Shown one piece after another: positions 18,503 to 27,540 of a DNA stretch of 64,000 bases. Positions within the stretch are counted from its first letter, which is position 1. Every line of letters starts with the position of its first letter. The stretch is from Armatimonadota bacterium. GTDB lineage: Bacteria > Armatimonadota > UBA10988. The position numbers and the translations under genes are program-made. Where the stretch lies: assembly GCA_016235455.1 (NCBI GenBank), contig JACRKZ010000008.1, positions 1 through 64,000 on the forward strand, read 5' to 3'. The notes below the pieces were generated by a model, which made no database searches, had not been told where the DNA came from, and saw only the letters and a program-made list of their open reading frames with translations.

Positions 18503-19624
18503 CTAGGCGTGCTCGCCGGCGTTCTGCCGCAGGTACGCTTCGATGAAGCGGTCCAAGTCGCCGTCCAATACGCCGTCGGTGTCGCCAGTCTCGACATTGG
18601 TGCGCAGGTCCTTGACCATGCGGTACGGCGCCAGCACGTAGTTGCGCGTCTGGTTGCCCCAGGCGAAGTCTTCGACCTTGCCGCGCAGGTCTTCCAGGCG
18701 CTCGGCCTTCTGGCGCACCATGATCTCGTAGATCTTGGCCTTCAGCACCGACATGGCCGAGGCCCGGTTCTTGTGCTGGCTGCGCTCGTTCTGGCAGCTC
18801 ACGACGATGGGCTTGTCGAAGCCGGGCAGTTGGTAGGTCAGGCGCACCGCGCTGTCGGTCTTGTTGACATGCTGCCCGCCGGCGCCGCTGGCGCGGTAGG
18901 TGTCCACGCGCAGGTACTGCTCGTCGATCTCGACGTCGATCTCGTCGGCCACGTCGGGAATGACCACCACGCCGGCGAAGCTGGTCTGGCGCCGGGCATT
19001 GGAGTCGAACGGACTGATGCGCACCAGGCGATGCACACCGCCCTCACCCCGCAGCAGCCCGTAGGCGTTGCGGCCCTTGACCTTGATGGTCGCCGAGCGC
19101 ACGCCGGCCTCTTCGGCCTCGGCGTACTCGAGGATCTCATAGGTGAACTTCTGCCGCTCGGCGTAGCGCGTGAACATGCGCAGCAGCATCTCGGTCCAGT
19201 CGCTGGCGTCGGTGCCGCCCGCGCCGACCGCCAACTGCAGGATGGCGTCGTGATCGTCATACGGTCCGCTGAGCATGGCCGCGACCTCGAGCTTGCCCAG
19301 TTCGGCCTCGCAGGCCAGTACCTCGGCTTCGGCCTCGGCCGCAGTTTCCTCGTCGTCGCCGGCCTCCTCGGCCAGATCGATGAGCACCGTGTTGTCCTCC
19401 AGCCGGCTGAGCAACTGGTCCCACGGCTCCACGCCGGCCTTCTCCTTGCTGAGGGCGCGCAGCGAATCCTGGGCCTTCTGCTGGTCGTCCCAGAAGCCCG
19501 GCTGCTCGGTCTGCGCCGTCAACTCCAGAATGCGCACGCGCTTGTCTTCGAGGCCGAGGTAGCCAGCCATCTCGCCCGCGCGCTTGGCCAGCGCCGCCTG
19601 CCGTGACCTCAGATCGTCGAGCAT
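18503..19624 (-). CDS. prfB: Peptide chain release factor 2
   Basis: Releases nascent peptides at UGA and UAA. The stop-recognition motif SPF (near residue 204) and the catalytic GGQ (near 248, SGAGGQHVNKTDSAVR) are both present, with the usual N-terminal coiled region (QPGFWDDQQKAQDSL). The 373-residue frame is open throughout: the in-frame UGA that many prfB genes use for autoregulatory frameshifting is absent. ATG 19624 has an AGAGGA site. The next gene downstream is the pseudopilin, convergent. Confidence 0.96.
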   Translation of the reverse strand: MLDDLRSRQAALAKRAGEMAGYLGLEDKRVRILELTAQTEQPGFWDDQQKAQDSLRALSKEKAGVEPWDQLLSRLEDNTVLIDLAEEAGDDEETAAEAEAEVLACEAELGKLEVAAMLSGPYDDHDAILQLAVGAGGTDASDWTEMLLRMFTRYAERQKFTYEILEYAEAEEAGVRSATIKVKGRNAYGLLRGEGGVHRLVRISPFDSNARRQTSFAGVVVIPDVADEIDVEIDEQYLRVDTYRASGAGGQHVNKTDSAVRLTYQLPGFDKPIVVSCQNERSQHKNRASAMSVLKAKIYEIMVRQKAERLEDLRGKVEDFAWGNQTRNYVLAPYRMVKDLRTNVETGDTDGVLDGDLDRFIEAYLRQNAGEHA

Positions 19625-19642
19625 ATCGTCCTCTGTCTCTTC

Positions 19643-20392
19643 TCACACCCGTCGCAACGGCCGCCAGATGCCCACCACCACGCCGTGCAAGCGCAACTGG
19701 GTGGGGTGGATGTCGGGGTGGAACCGCCGACCATGGACGTCGGCGCTCTGGTTGTCGCAAGACAACCAGCTCCGATCGCCGCTCTGGCGCAAGCGCTTGA
19801 TGCCGCTTTGCCACTCGCCGGCCTCGTCGCAGTAGCTGCAGACTACCACATCATGGTCCCGCGCCGACTCGGCAAACACGCAGATCGCCTCGTCGCCGTC
19901 GTCCATGGTCGGCATCATGCAGTCGCCGTCGGCGGTGACCACGAAATCACCGGAATCCGAGCGCACCACGGTGTGTGGCTCGTCGGGCTCGAACTGCGGC
20001 GCCGAGCCCGCGGGCACCGCACCCAGATGCAGCCGCGGCAGTCGAATGCCGCCCGACAGCCCACTGCTGTCCAGCGCGCTGACCGACCGCATGAAGGCCC
20101 GCACGGCCCGCGCCGCGAACTGCTCGGGCGCCAGCCGGCCGGTGAGCACATGCTCCGCGGTCACCGGCACGCCCGACACCTCGGCCAACGCCGCCGCCAC
20201 GGCGACCACCGTCTTCTTTTGAGCCCAGTCACGACGTTTCATGTCCCAGAAGCGGTTGTAGCTCAAGCCCAAGCGCTCGATCAGCGCCTCGTCGGACACG
20301 CCCAACTCGGCCTGCAGGGCCTCGATGTGACGACCCAGGTGAACCTCGCCAAGGCGCTCTGTTGAGCCGATATCCGCTGTCTCCATGGCCAT
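19643..20392 (-). CDS. LexA/CI-like S24-family transcriptional repressor with Cys at the nucleophile position
   Basis: A protein of 249 residues. The N-terminal region has a helix-turn-helix-like segment (ALIERLGLSYNRFWDMKRRDW). The C-terminal half is an S24 peptidase fold: VTADGDCMMPTMDDGD holds C158 where LexA/CI proteins have the catalytic Ser, and K199 (SGIKRL) matches the general-base Lys. The C-terminus ends LHGVVVGIWRPL, like LexA. It probably represses its own gene and the divergent sigma factor; self-cleavage may be altered by the Ser-to-Cys change. ATG 20392 is chosen because its -10 lies at 20417 and GGAG precedes it. Confidence 0.75.
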   Translation of the reverse strand: MAMETADIGSTERLGEVHLGRHIEALQAELGVSDEALIERLGLSYNRFWDMKRRDWAQKKTVVAVAAALAEVSGVPVTAEHVLTGRLAPEQFAARAVRAFMRSVSALDSSGLSGGIRLPRLHLGAVPAGSAPQFEPDEPHTVVRSDSGDFVVTADGDCMMPTMDDGDEAICVFAESARDHDVVVCSYCDEAGEWQSGIKRLRQSGDRSWLSCDNQSADVHGRRFHPDIHPTQLRLHGVVVGIWRPLRRV

Positions 20393-20416
20393 CACGCCAC
20401 TCCGCTGACGACCTTC

Positions 20417-20446
20417 AGGATAGCACCCCACCCCACTCCGCGTCAA
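20417..20446 (-). promoter_or_regulatory. Promoter of the S24 repressor gene
   Basis: On the minus strand, TTGACG (20441-20446) and TATCCT (20417-20422) are separated by 18 nt. Transcription would start near 20410, just upstream of ATG 20392. Confidence 0.65.
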
Positions 20447-20453
20447 CGCGCTC

Positions 20454-20482
20454 TTGACGAATGCAAACAGATGTTCTACTCT
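20454..20482 (+). promoter_or_regulatory. Promoter of the sigma factor gene
   Basis: TTGACG (20454-20459) and TACTCT (20477-20482) are separated by 17 nt. The -35 boxes of this and the divergent promoter form a perfect inverted repeat with a 7-nt centre, a natural place for a dimeric regulator. Confidence 0.65.
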
Positions 20483-20522
20483 CTGATTGGGAGTGGCGGC
20501 TCAACAAGACAGGAGACTCGTC

Positions 20523-21233
20523 GTGAGACAAGCGGGGAAGCAGCAGAGCTGGCCGGAGTGTGACAGCGAGGCCGAATGGGCGCTCTGGGGGCCACGACTG
20601 CGGTTGCTGTGGCGGCGGCGGCAGGTGTGGTTGCGGTACTTCGTGCGCGTCACCGGCAGTTGGGCCGACGCGGAGGATCTGCTCAGCTCGCTGGTGCTGC
20701 GCGTGATGCAGGACGGCCTGGGCGACGAGGCCGGCGATGAGCTGGAGCTGTGGCTGCGTGACACGGCGCGCGCAGTGGCCTGGAACTGGCAGCGTGCTCG
20801 CCAGCGGCGTGAGGAGCTGGTCGCGCAGATGGCCGGGCAGGCGTTGCCGTGGGACCGTTACGACCCAGAACTGGGGCCCGGCGACGCCGGGGCCGATCCC
20901 GCGAACGTGGCCTTGCGCCGGCTCGACGCGGTGGCGCTGCGCGAGGCGCTGGCGCGCCTGCCGCGGCGGCACCGGCAGATTCTGGCGCAGGTGGCCGAGG
21001 GCCTGAGCCTGCGCGCCATCGCGCGGGGCCGGCGATGGACGCTACGGCGCGCGGTGGCGGCGTTGGCCGAGGCGCGCTCGCGGCTGCTCAGTCAGTTGCC
21101 GGCCGAACAAGCCACGGCACTGTCGGCGGCGCTCCAGCCGCATCGGCCAGCTGCCGCACGACGGACACGAAGGCTGGTGGCGGCGCGCACTCAAAGACCA
21201 GGGGCCGACCATCGGCCGGATGCAGGAAGCTGA
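20523..21233 (+). CDS. Sigma-70 family RNA polymerase sigma factor (ECF-like)
   Basis: A protein of 236 residues. Region 2 is seen in WLRYFVRVTGSWADAEDLLSSLVLRVMQ, and region 4 in LARLPRRHRQILAQVAEGLSLRAIA followed by a degenerate DNA-recognition helix (RRWTLRRAVAALAEARSRL). There is no sigma-3 domain. The last ~50 residues are Arg-rich and overlap the 3' end of rluD by 146 bp on the other strand. GTG 20523 is preceded by AGGAGA at good spacing. It is divergent from the S24 repressor, which probably controls it. No anti-sigma gene follows. Confidence 0.75.
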   Translation: MRQAGKQQSWPECDSEAEWALWGPRLRLLWRRRQVWLRYFVRVTGSWADAEDLLSSLVLRVMQDGLGDEAGDELELWLRDTARAVAWNWQRARQRREELVAQMAGQALPWDRYDPELGPGDAGADPANVALRRLDAVALREALARLPRRHRQILAQVAEGLSLRAIARGRRWTLRRAVAALAEARSRLLSQLPAEQATALSAALQPHRPAAARRTRRLVAARTQRPGADHRPDAGS

Positions 21234-22092
21234 GGCGGATGGCGTGCAGCGCCTGCCCGGGCAGCCCCTCGACCGCCTCGGCCAGCGCCGTCGGCCAGAC
21301 CGCGCTCTTGGCCCGGCGCTGGCCGTAGACTGGGTCGCCCAGCAGCGGCAGGCCGAGGTGCGTGGCGTGGACCCGCACCTGGTGCGTGCGGCCGGTGTCG
21401 AGGTCGGCGGTCAGCAGCGCGGCCAGCCCGTAGCGGGCCAGCACGCGGAAGTGAGTGCGCGCCGGCCGGCCGGTCTCGATCACGGCCTGCTGGAGGCGCT
21501 GCGTCGGGTGCCGCCCAAGGGGCGCGTCGACGACGGTCTCCTCCCAGTCGGGCTCGCCATAGACCAGCGCCAGGTAGCGTCGCTTCATGGCGCGGCTGGC
21601 CAGTTGGCCCGCGAGGCCGCGATGGGCGACATCGTTCTTGGCGGCGACCAGCAGGCCCGTCGTGTCACGGTCCAGTCGATGCACGATGCCCGGCCGCAGC
21701 GTGCCGCCAATGCCCGACAGGTCGGTGCAATGCGCCAGCAGGGCGTTGACCAGTGTGCCTTCCCAGTGGCCGCGCGCCGGGTGGGTGACCATGCCGGCGG
21801 GCTTGTTGATGACGATCAGGTCGGCGTCCTCGTAGACCACGCGCAGGTCGATGGCCTCGGGCCGGATCTCGCTCTCCTGGGGCTGCGCGATGGTCAGGCT
21901 GACGCGCTGACCAGCGCGCAGCAGCGTGCGTGGCTTGGCCGGCTGGCCGTCGACCAGGACGTCGCCGGCATCGATGGCGCGGTGCGCGGCGGAGCGGCTG
22001 AGATCGGGCAGTGCGCGCGCCAGGTAGACGTCGAGTCGGGTGCCGGCGGACTCGGTGTCGACGGTCAGCTGATGGGCCGGCTCGTCACTCAT
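21088..22092 (-). CDS. rluD: 23S rRNA pseudouridine synthase, RluD family
   Basis: Makes pseudouridine in large-subunit rRNA. An N-terminal S4 domain (TRLDVYLARALPDLSRS...IDAGDVLVDG) precedes the catalytic domain with the active Asp in HRLDRDTTGLLV. NKPAGMVTHPA and TGRTHQVRVHATHLGLPLLGD are family hallmarks. Length 334 is normal; the final ~20 residues run past the usual end and overlap the sigma gene. Its start overlaps the lspA stop by 4 bp, the classic lspA-rluD coupling. Confidence 0.93.
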   Translation of the reverse strand: MSDEPAHQLTVDTESAGTRLDVYLARALPDLSRSAAHRAIDAGDVLVDGQPAKPRTLLRAGQRVSLTIAQPQESEIRPEAIDLRVVYEDADLIVINKPAGMVTHPARGHWEGTLVNALLAHCTDLSGIGGTLRPGIVHRLDRDTTGLLVAAKNDVAHRGLAGQLASRAMKRRYLALVYGEPDWEETVVDAPLGRHPTQRLQQAVIETGRPARTHFRVLARYGLAALLTADLDTGRTHQVRVHATHLGLPLLGDPVYGQRRAKSAVWPTALAEAVEGLPGQALHAIRLSFLHPADGRPLVFECAPPPAFVSVVRQLADAAGAPPTVPWLVRPATD

Positions 22093-22649
22093 GAGGTGAG
22101 TTGGTCGGCGGGCGCGCCGCGCTGCTCGCGTTGCTCGCGCCAGTCGCACCACAGCGTGTGGACGACATAGAGGCACATGCCGCAGGTGACACCGATGTCG
22201 GCCACGTTGAAGTCGGGGAAGATGTAGCGCGACTGCCCGCCAGTGGGCAGGTAGACGCGGATGAAGTCGACCACCAGGCCACCGCGGAACACGCGGTCGA
22301 TGAGGTTGCCCAGGGCGCCCGCGGCCACCAGGGCCAGCCCAAGCCGCTGCGGACGCGGCAGCGCCCACACGCGCCGGCGGCAGACAATCAGCACGAGCAG
22401 CGCGCCGACGGCCACGGAGGCCAGGATATAGCGGCCCCCGGCCTGCTGGTTGAGCATGCCGAAGGCCGCGCCGGAGTTCCGGCTGTGGGTCAGCTCGAAC
22501 CAACCGGGGATGATCGTCCGCAGGACGCCACCTGAAGCACCGCCGGCGACGACCATCGACTTGGTGATCTGGTCGAGAATGACCCAGGCCACGGCCAAGC
22601 CGAGGAAGCTACGCGCCGGGGAGCCCGATCGGATCGAGTCCGAGGCCAC
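22089..22649 (-). CDS. lspA: Lipoprotein signal peptidase (signal peptidase II)
   Basis: An inner-membrane aspartic protease that removes prolipoprotein signal peptides. It has four hydrophobic segments and the conserved boxes DQITKSMV, NSGAAFG, GALGNLIDR (catalytic Asp) and FPDFNVADIGVT (second catalytic Asp). At 186 residues it is slightly long. GTG 22649, directly after the dksA-like stop, gives a normal length; the longer upstream frame would overlap that gene. The lipoprotein at 16143 is a likely substrate. Confidence 0.92.
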   Translation of the reverse strand: MASDSIRSGSPARSFLGLAVAWVILDQITKSMVVAGGASGGVLRTIIPGWFELTHSRNSGAAFGMLNQQAGGRYILASVAVGALLVLIVCRRRVWALPRPQRLGLALVAAGALGNLIDRVFRGGLVVDFIRVYLPTGGQSRYIFPDFNVADIGVTCGMCLYVVHTLWCDWREQREQRGAPADQLTS

Positions 22650-22651
22650 GG

Positions 22652-23038
22652 CTAGCCCTCTTCCAGCATGGTCTGGCAATCGACACAGGTCGAGACCCAG
22701 GGGATGCGCTCCAGGCGCTCCTCGGGAATCTCCACGCCGCACATCTCGCAGATGCCGTACGAACCATCGTCGATGCGGTCCATGGCAAAGTCGATCTGGT
22801 TCAGCGTCAGTTGAACGTTATGGCTCAACTGCTGGTCCTTCTCACGCTCGGACGCCTGGGCAGCGATGTCGGCCGGCACATCGTCGCTCTCCGAGAAGCC
22901 CTCCATGGAGTCCTTGGCTTGTCGCGAATTGTCGGCCAGCTCTTTGTCGATGCGGACCAGCCGCTCCTGCTCGTCCTTGAGCAGCGAGCGGTAGTACACC
23001 TGATCCAGGTCCGGGCGCATCACCGTAGTGTCACTCAT
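22652..23038 (-). CDS. DksA/TraR-family zinc-finger protein
   Basis: A 128-residue protein with a helical coiled coil followed by a C-terminal C4 zinc finger (ICEMCG...CVDCQ). DksA-type proteins insert into the RNA polymerase secondary channel and modulate initiation; many homologues next to lspA have unproven roles. Acidic residues at the coiled-coil turn (SESDDVPADIAAQASEREKD) fit the family. ATG 23038 has a GAGGAG site. It sits between rfbD (11 bp upstream) and lspA (2 bp downstream) in one operon. Confidence 0.85.
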   Translation of the reverse strand: MSDTTVMRPDLDQVYYRSLLKDEQERLVRIDKELADNSRQAKDSMEGFSESDDVPADIAAQASEREKDQQLSHNVQLTLNQIDFAMDRIDDGSYGICEMCGVEIPEERLERIPWVSTCVDCQTMLEEG

Positions 23039-23049
23039 CGCGCCTCTCC

Positions 23050-23925
23050 TCACTCTCTTGTCAACGGCCACGTCGCCACGTAAGCCGCCAGAGCCTCGAG
23101 CTCACCGCGCGGTGCGCTCAGGCCGGCTCCCACCCAACGCGCCGTACTCAGCACCGACCAGGCCGGCCTGGGCGCTGGCGCGCCGTAGGCCGCACTGGTC
23201 ACCGGCTCAATGGGCACCTCGGTGCCCATTGCCGCTTGCACTGCCTGGGCGAACTCGTACCACGAGCTGCCTCCCGCATTACAGAAGTGGTAGGTGCCCC
23301 ATGGGGGCCGCTTGGTTACTACCTCCAACAGGGCCGCCGCCAGATCGACACTGTAGGTCCGCGCGCAGATCTGGTCCGCGACGACTCGCAACGGCTCTCC
23401 ACGCCTCAAGCGCGCCGCGACGGCGTCCACGAAGTTGCGGCCGCCGGCGCCAAACAGCCCCGAGGTGCGCACCACGTAGGCCCGCTCGGCCAGCGCGAGC
23501 ACCGCCTGCTCGCCGCCCAGCTTGGTCAGGCCATAGACACTCCGCGGTGCCGCCGGTTCCGCCGGTTCGTAGGCCTGATCGGACTCGCCGTCGAACACAT
23601 GGTCAGTGCTCACCTGCACCAACTCGATGCCCCGCCGCTGGGTCTCCGCGGCGAGCACGGCCGGGCCCGTGGCATTAGCCGCCAGGGCCGCCGCGGGCGC
23701 GGTCTGCGCGCCATCCACGTTGGTGTACGCCGCCGCGTTGATGACCACGTCGGGTGCCAGCTCGTCCAGAATGCCTGAGACGTCGGCGCGAAGGGTGATG
23801 TCAACCTCGGCGCGCGTCACACCCGTCGCGCCTATATCGTCCAGGCGCGCCGCTTCCTGAAGGATGGCGCGGCCCAGCAGGCCGCCAGCTCCCGTCACGA
23901 GCACTCTGCGCTGCCGCGCCACCAT
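23050..23925 (-). CDS. rfbD: dTDP-4-dehydrorhamnose reductase family protein
   Basis: The last step of dTDP-L-rhamnose synthesis, NAD(P)H-dependent. It has a Rossmann motif (VLVTGAGGLLGRA), NAAAYTNVDGAQ, STDHVFDG and the catalytic YGLTK, all typical of RmlD. 291 residues, full length. The rfbA/B/C genes are not in the window, so a related NDP-sugar reductase role is possible. It heads the operon rfbD-dksA-lspA-rluD and has a GGGAGGAG ribosome site. Confidence 0.85.
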   Translation of the reverse strand: MVARQRRVLVTGAGGLLGRAILQEAARLDDIGATGVTRAEVDITLRADVSGILDELAPDVVINAAAYTNVDGAQTAPAAALAANATGPAVLAAETQRRGIELVQVSTDHVFDGESDQAYEPAEPAAPRSVYGLTKLGGEQAVLALAERAYVVRTSGLFGAGGRNFVDAVAARLRRGEPLRVVADQICARTYSVDLAAALLEVVTKRPPWGTYHFCNAGGSSWYEFAQAVQAAMGTEVPIEPVTSAAYGAPAPRPAWSVLSTARWVGAGLSAPRGELEALAAYVATWPLTRE

Positions 23926-24241
23926 GGCCGGCTCCTCCCAATGGCTCCACGTCGGGCAAGTCGAGTATCAACGTTACTCTCAGCCCTCTTGTTCCCCGCG
24001 CGACCCGCGGTCAAGCCACCCTCCAACGTCCAGCCGACAAGCGTTGTTCACATTCGCACGCGATTGGGTATCGCGCGCGGGGGTACAGGTGCACGCTGGC
24101 GGACCGAAGGAGGTATTGTGGATCACATGCGCCATGGCGTCGACGTCGATTGCGAGCCAAAATGGTCTTGAAACCGGCGACGGCTCCGTGGCGTCTGCTG
24201 TTGGCAGCCGGCTCCGGTCGGATGGTGTCGGGAGAGAACCT
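23926..24241. other. 316-bp divergent intergenic region
   Basis: Separates rfbD (minus) from the large secreted protein gene (plus) and must hold both promoters. No clear -35/-10 pair was found. The only marked feature is a perfect AAGGAGGT at 24107-24114 preceding a 17-codon frame. No riboswitch that I recognise is present. Confidence 0.5.
24118..24171 (+). CDS. Possible 17-residue leader peptide
   Basis: GTG 24118 (or ATG 24127 in the same frame) follows a perfect AAGGAGGT and opens a 17-codon frame, MDHMRHGVDVDCEPKWS, that ends 70 bp before the next gene. It has no run of one amino acid that would mark an attenuator. Spacing from the ribosome site to GTG is short. It could be a leader peptide or chance. 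Confidence 0.25.
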   Translation: MDHMRHGVDVDCEPKWS

Positions 24242-27200
24242 GTGCAGGCTCGATCGATGGTGCGCTACGCCCTGTTGGTGCTCGCCGCGAGCGTCATGGC
24301 CCAGGCGGCCACTGTCACGCTCAGAACGGTGGCCGAGGACGCCGGCGCCAGCTACAAGGTCAAAACCCGCATCGAGGGTGCCTGGGCCGCGGGCACCATG
24401 GTCGAGATCCAACTCGACTCGGACGGTGCCGACCAGTCACACGTGCTGCAAATGTCGGCGCTGCGCAGCCAGTTCGTGCGCCGCGACACCGACCGCGACA
24501 CGGTCCTGGCCACGGTCAACCGCGTGCCCACCGACATCAGCCCGCTGGACGTGCTGGTCAGTCGCGACGACTGGCGCATGAACCTCATTGTCGCCGGCGA
24601 GGTCTGGTTGACCGCCTGCGACGAGTCGTTCGACAAGCATGAGGTGGCCATCGGCAGTTCGGACACCGACATCAAGTTCGTCGACCCGACCGTGCAGCCC
24701 ACCGAAGCCATCTGGTTCGAGGACGACTTCATGCGCGATACCGCCCAGCATGGCGACTGGCAGGTGCGCCGCGGCACTTGGTCGCCCAGCGGCGTGAGCG
24801 AGGATGACGCCAAGCCCGAGAAGCGGCCCGAGGCCAGCAAGTCGAGCAACCCGTTCGCCTACCGCGTGCGCCAACCCGAAGGCGGCGGCGTGGCCACGGC
24901 CGGCCAGTGGTACTGGGACAACTACCGCTTCAACACCTCGGTCCGTGCCACCGGCGAGGGCACCATCGGGCTGCTGGCCTATGTGCAGCCCGAGAAGGAG
25001 AGCTGGCTGGCGTTCGAGTGGGACTACGGCGCGGAGGGCACCGAGCGCCGGCTGGTGGCGGTGCAGGACGGTCGCCGTACCGTGCTGTCCAGCGCGCCGG
25101 GCGGCTGGGCCGACGACCAGTGGTACCGCATCGGCCTGGAGGTCATCGACGGCCAGTTGACCGCGTTCATCGACGGCCTGCCGGTCCTGTCTGCTCGCTC
25201 GGACCTGTATGGCCAGGGCGCCGTGGGCCTGTTTGGCAACGGTGTGCGCTGGGCCGACTACGACGACGTCACCGTGCAGTCCGATGTGGAACTGCGCGAC
25301 GAGTTCATGACCGACTCCGCGGGCCGCTGGCGCGCGTTGAAGGGCACCTTCGCCACCAACCCCGCCGGCCGTTGCCCACGGCTGGCCGGCGAGACGCTGC
25401 CCAGCGCCGGGCTCGGCGTGATGGAAGTCAAGAGCGGCCCGCTGCTGGCCGTCAGCGGCGCGCGGGCCTGGGGCGACTACAAGGTCAGCGCCGTGGGCCG
25501 CGCCAACGGCGCGGGTCGCTTTGGCGTCATCGCCTGCGAGCAGGACGAGAAGAATTACTGGGGCATGGAGTGTGGCGGCAACGTCGTCAACATCTTCCGC
25601 GTGCGCGGCGGCACGCGGCGTGATATGCCGTTCACCACCATGCTCACCGCCGGCACCGCCCACAGCGTGGCCATCGAGGTGCGCGACGACCTGCTCAAGT
25701 TCTGGCTCGACGGCGTGCCCTGCTCGTCGACCCTCGATGTCGAGATGCACACCGGCCGCGTCGGTCTCATCGCCAGCGGCAGCGACGTGGTCTTCGACCG
25801 CGCCAGCGTGCAGACCATGGTGTCCGACCCGCCGGTCGAGTTCACCGAGCAGTTCACCCACGAGGACACCATGGCCGGCTGGGCCAGCCCGGAGGGCTCG
25901 TGGTACGCCGATGAGGTGTCCCAGCGCGGCGGCGTGCTGTGGCATCGCGGCCTGTTCTACAACGACAGCGAGATGACCCTGGACGGCAGCCAGTTCGGCG
26001 GCTCGCCGCGCACGGCCCGCATGATCCTCTGCGGCGACGGCCTGAACGCGGCCAGCGGGTTCGCGCTGACCGTGGTGCAGCCCAAGTCTGGCGACCGCGG
26101 CGTGGTGCTCGACCTGGCCGTCAACGGCCAGAGCGTGCGCCGCACGTCCGAGACCGATCTGGTGCAGTTGCCGGCCGACAAGACCGTGCGCTTCGCGGTG
26201 CATGGCTATGTGCTGACCGGCTCGGTGGGCGACAAGTGCGTGGTGGCCCACGACCTGAGCCTGGGCGGCGCCAACGCGGCCCGCGGCAACTGCGCCGGTG
26301 TGCTGGCCCGCGGGTTCGAGGTCGACCTGGCCAAGATCGACGCCCGCAGCCTCAATCGCTACGACACGACGTTCGTCAAGGCACCGTGGGAGTGGCAGAG
26401 CGGCAAGGGCCTGTGGGAGACCGTCAACCGCTGGAAGTGCGACCCGCGCTGGTCGTTCTTCGGCGGTTACAAGAACCCCAACCCGCTCATGTGGACCAAG
26501 GCCGACTACTTTGGCGACCAGCAAGTCGAGGCCTACATGGCCATCAAGATGGACATGCCGGGACCGCCCTACTACCTGCACCCGAGCAACCTGGGCGTAA
26601 CCCTGGGCGGCAACGGCCGCGACGTGCTGAGCGGCGTGACGCTGCTCTTCGCCGCGCGCAACAACACCTGCTCGCTGCTCTACCGCGATGGCATTCTGGT
26701 CGGCGAGAACAAGGACCCCGGCGCCAAGTTCGCCCATGTCGGCCCCCAGGGCGAAGGGCTGACCAAGTTCCACCGCCACTGGTTCCACCTGGTGCTGCGC
26801 CGCGTGGGCGGCAAGATCCAGGCCTTCTGCGACGACAAGCTGCTGTTCGACGTGCCCGATACCGGCCCGACCACGGCGCGGCCCGGCAAGGTCGGCATCT
26901 TCGGCGTCGACAACGGCGTCATGGTGTCGCGCGTCAAGCTCTGGTACCAGGCGCAGATGCCGGTCCCCACGGCCTTCCCCGACCTGGCCGCCCTGCACGC
27001 CTCGGCCGATCCCGGCAGCACCTCGGGTGACCCGTTCGCCAACGACTTCGAGGGCGGCATCGGCCACTTCACCCAGGAGTCAACCGACGCGCCAGTGCTG
27101 CTCACGCGGGCCAGCGAGAACGTGGTCTCGGGCCGCAGTTGCCTCAAGGCCATCAACCTGTCCACTGGCGGCACGTTCGGCGTCAACGCGGTCAGCCAGC

Positions 27201-27540
27201 CGTTCACGCTGGCCGACCGACCGCGGCTGCGCTTCCGCTTCTGCGCGCCGCGTGGCACGCGCACCAACCTGTACTTCTACACCCGCGACAACTGCTATGC
27301 GCTGCCACTGACCGGCGGCGACGAGCACGACAAGGACATCAAGGCCCTGCGCAAGGTCCCCGGCATCGTGGCCAACGGCCTGTGGCAGGTGGTCAACGTC
27401 GACCTGCCCAGCCTGCTGCAGGCGGCCGGCGTCTCGCCGACGACCAGCATCGAGCGCGTGGCGTTCGGCTGTACGCGGGGTTTGGCGAGAACATGTTCGG
27501 GGCGGCCTGGTATCTGGATGATTGGTATCTGGGGCGCTAG
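24242..27540 (+). CDS. Very large secreted multi-domain carbohydrate-binding (DUF1080/LamG-like) protein, with a 1-nt frameshift near the end
   Basis: About 1,100 residues. A signal peptide follows a GTG start (GGAGAG at 5 nt). At least four jelly-roll modules of the 3-keto-disaccharide hydrolase/concanavalin A-like type are visible, each with patterns such as DDFMRD...GDWQVRRGTW, WYRIGLEVIDGQL, FWLDGVP and VGLFGNGVRWADYDDVTVQ. The final module runs to ~27466, then the frame breaks: in the next frame the sequence reads YAGFGENMFGAAWYLDDWYLGR and stops at 27540, a natural domain end. One missing base near 27466-27474 explains this; the unshifted frame instead runs into the neighbouring gene. 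Probably binds or degrades glycans outside the cell. Confidence 0.75.

Noticed and set aside
24437-27067. An 876-codon minus-strand frame inside the large secreted protein gene
   Set aside because: His/Ala/Gly-rich antisense shadow; the sense strand has clear jelly-roll modules.
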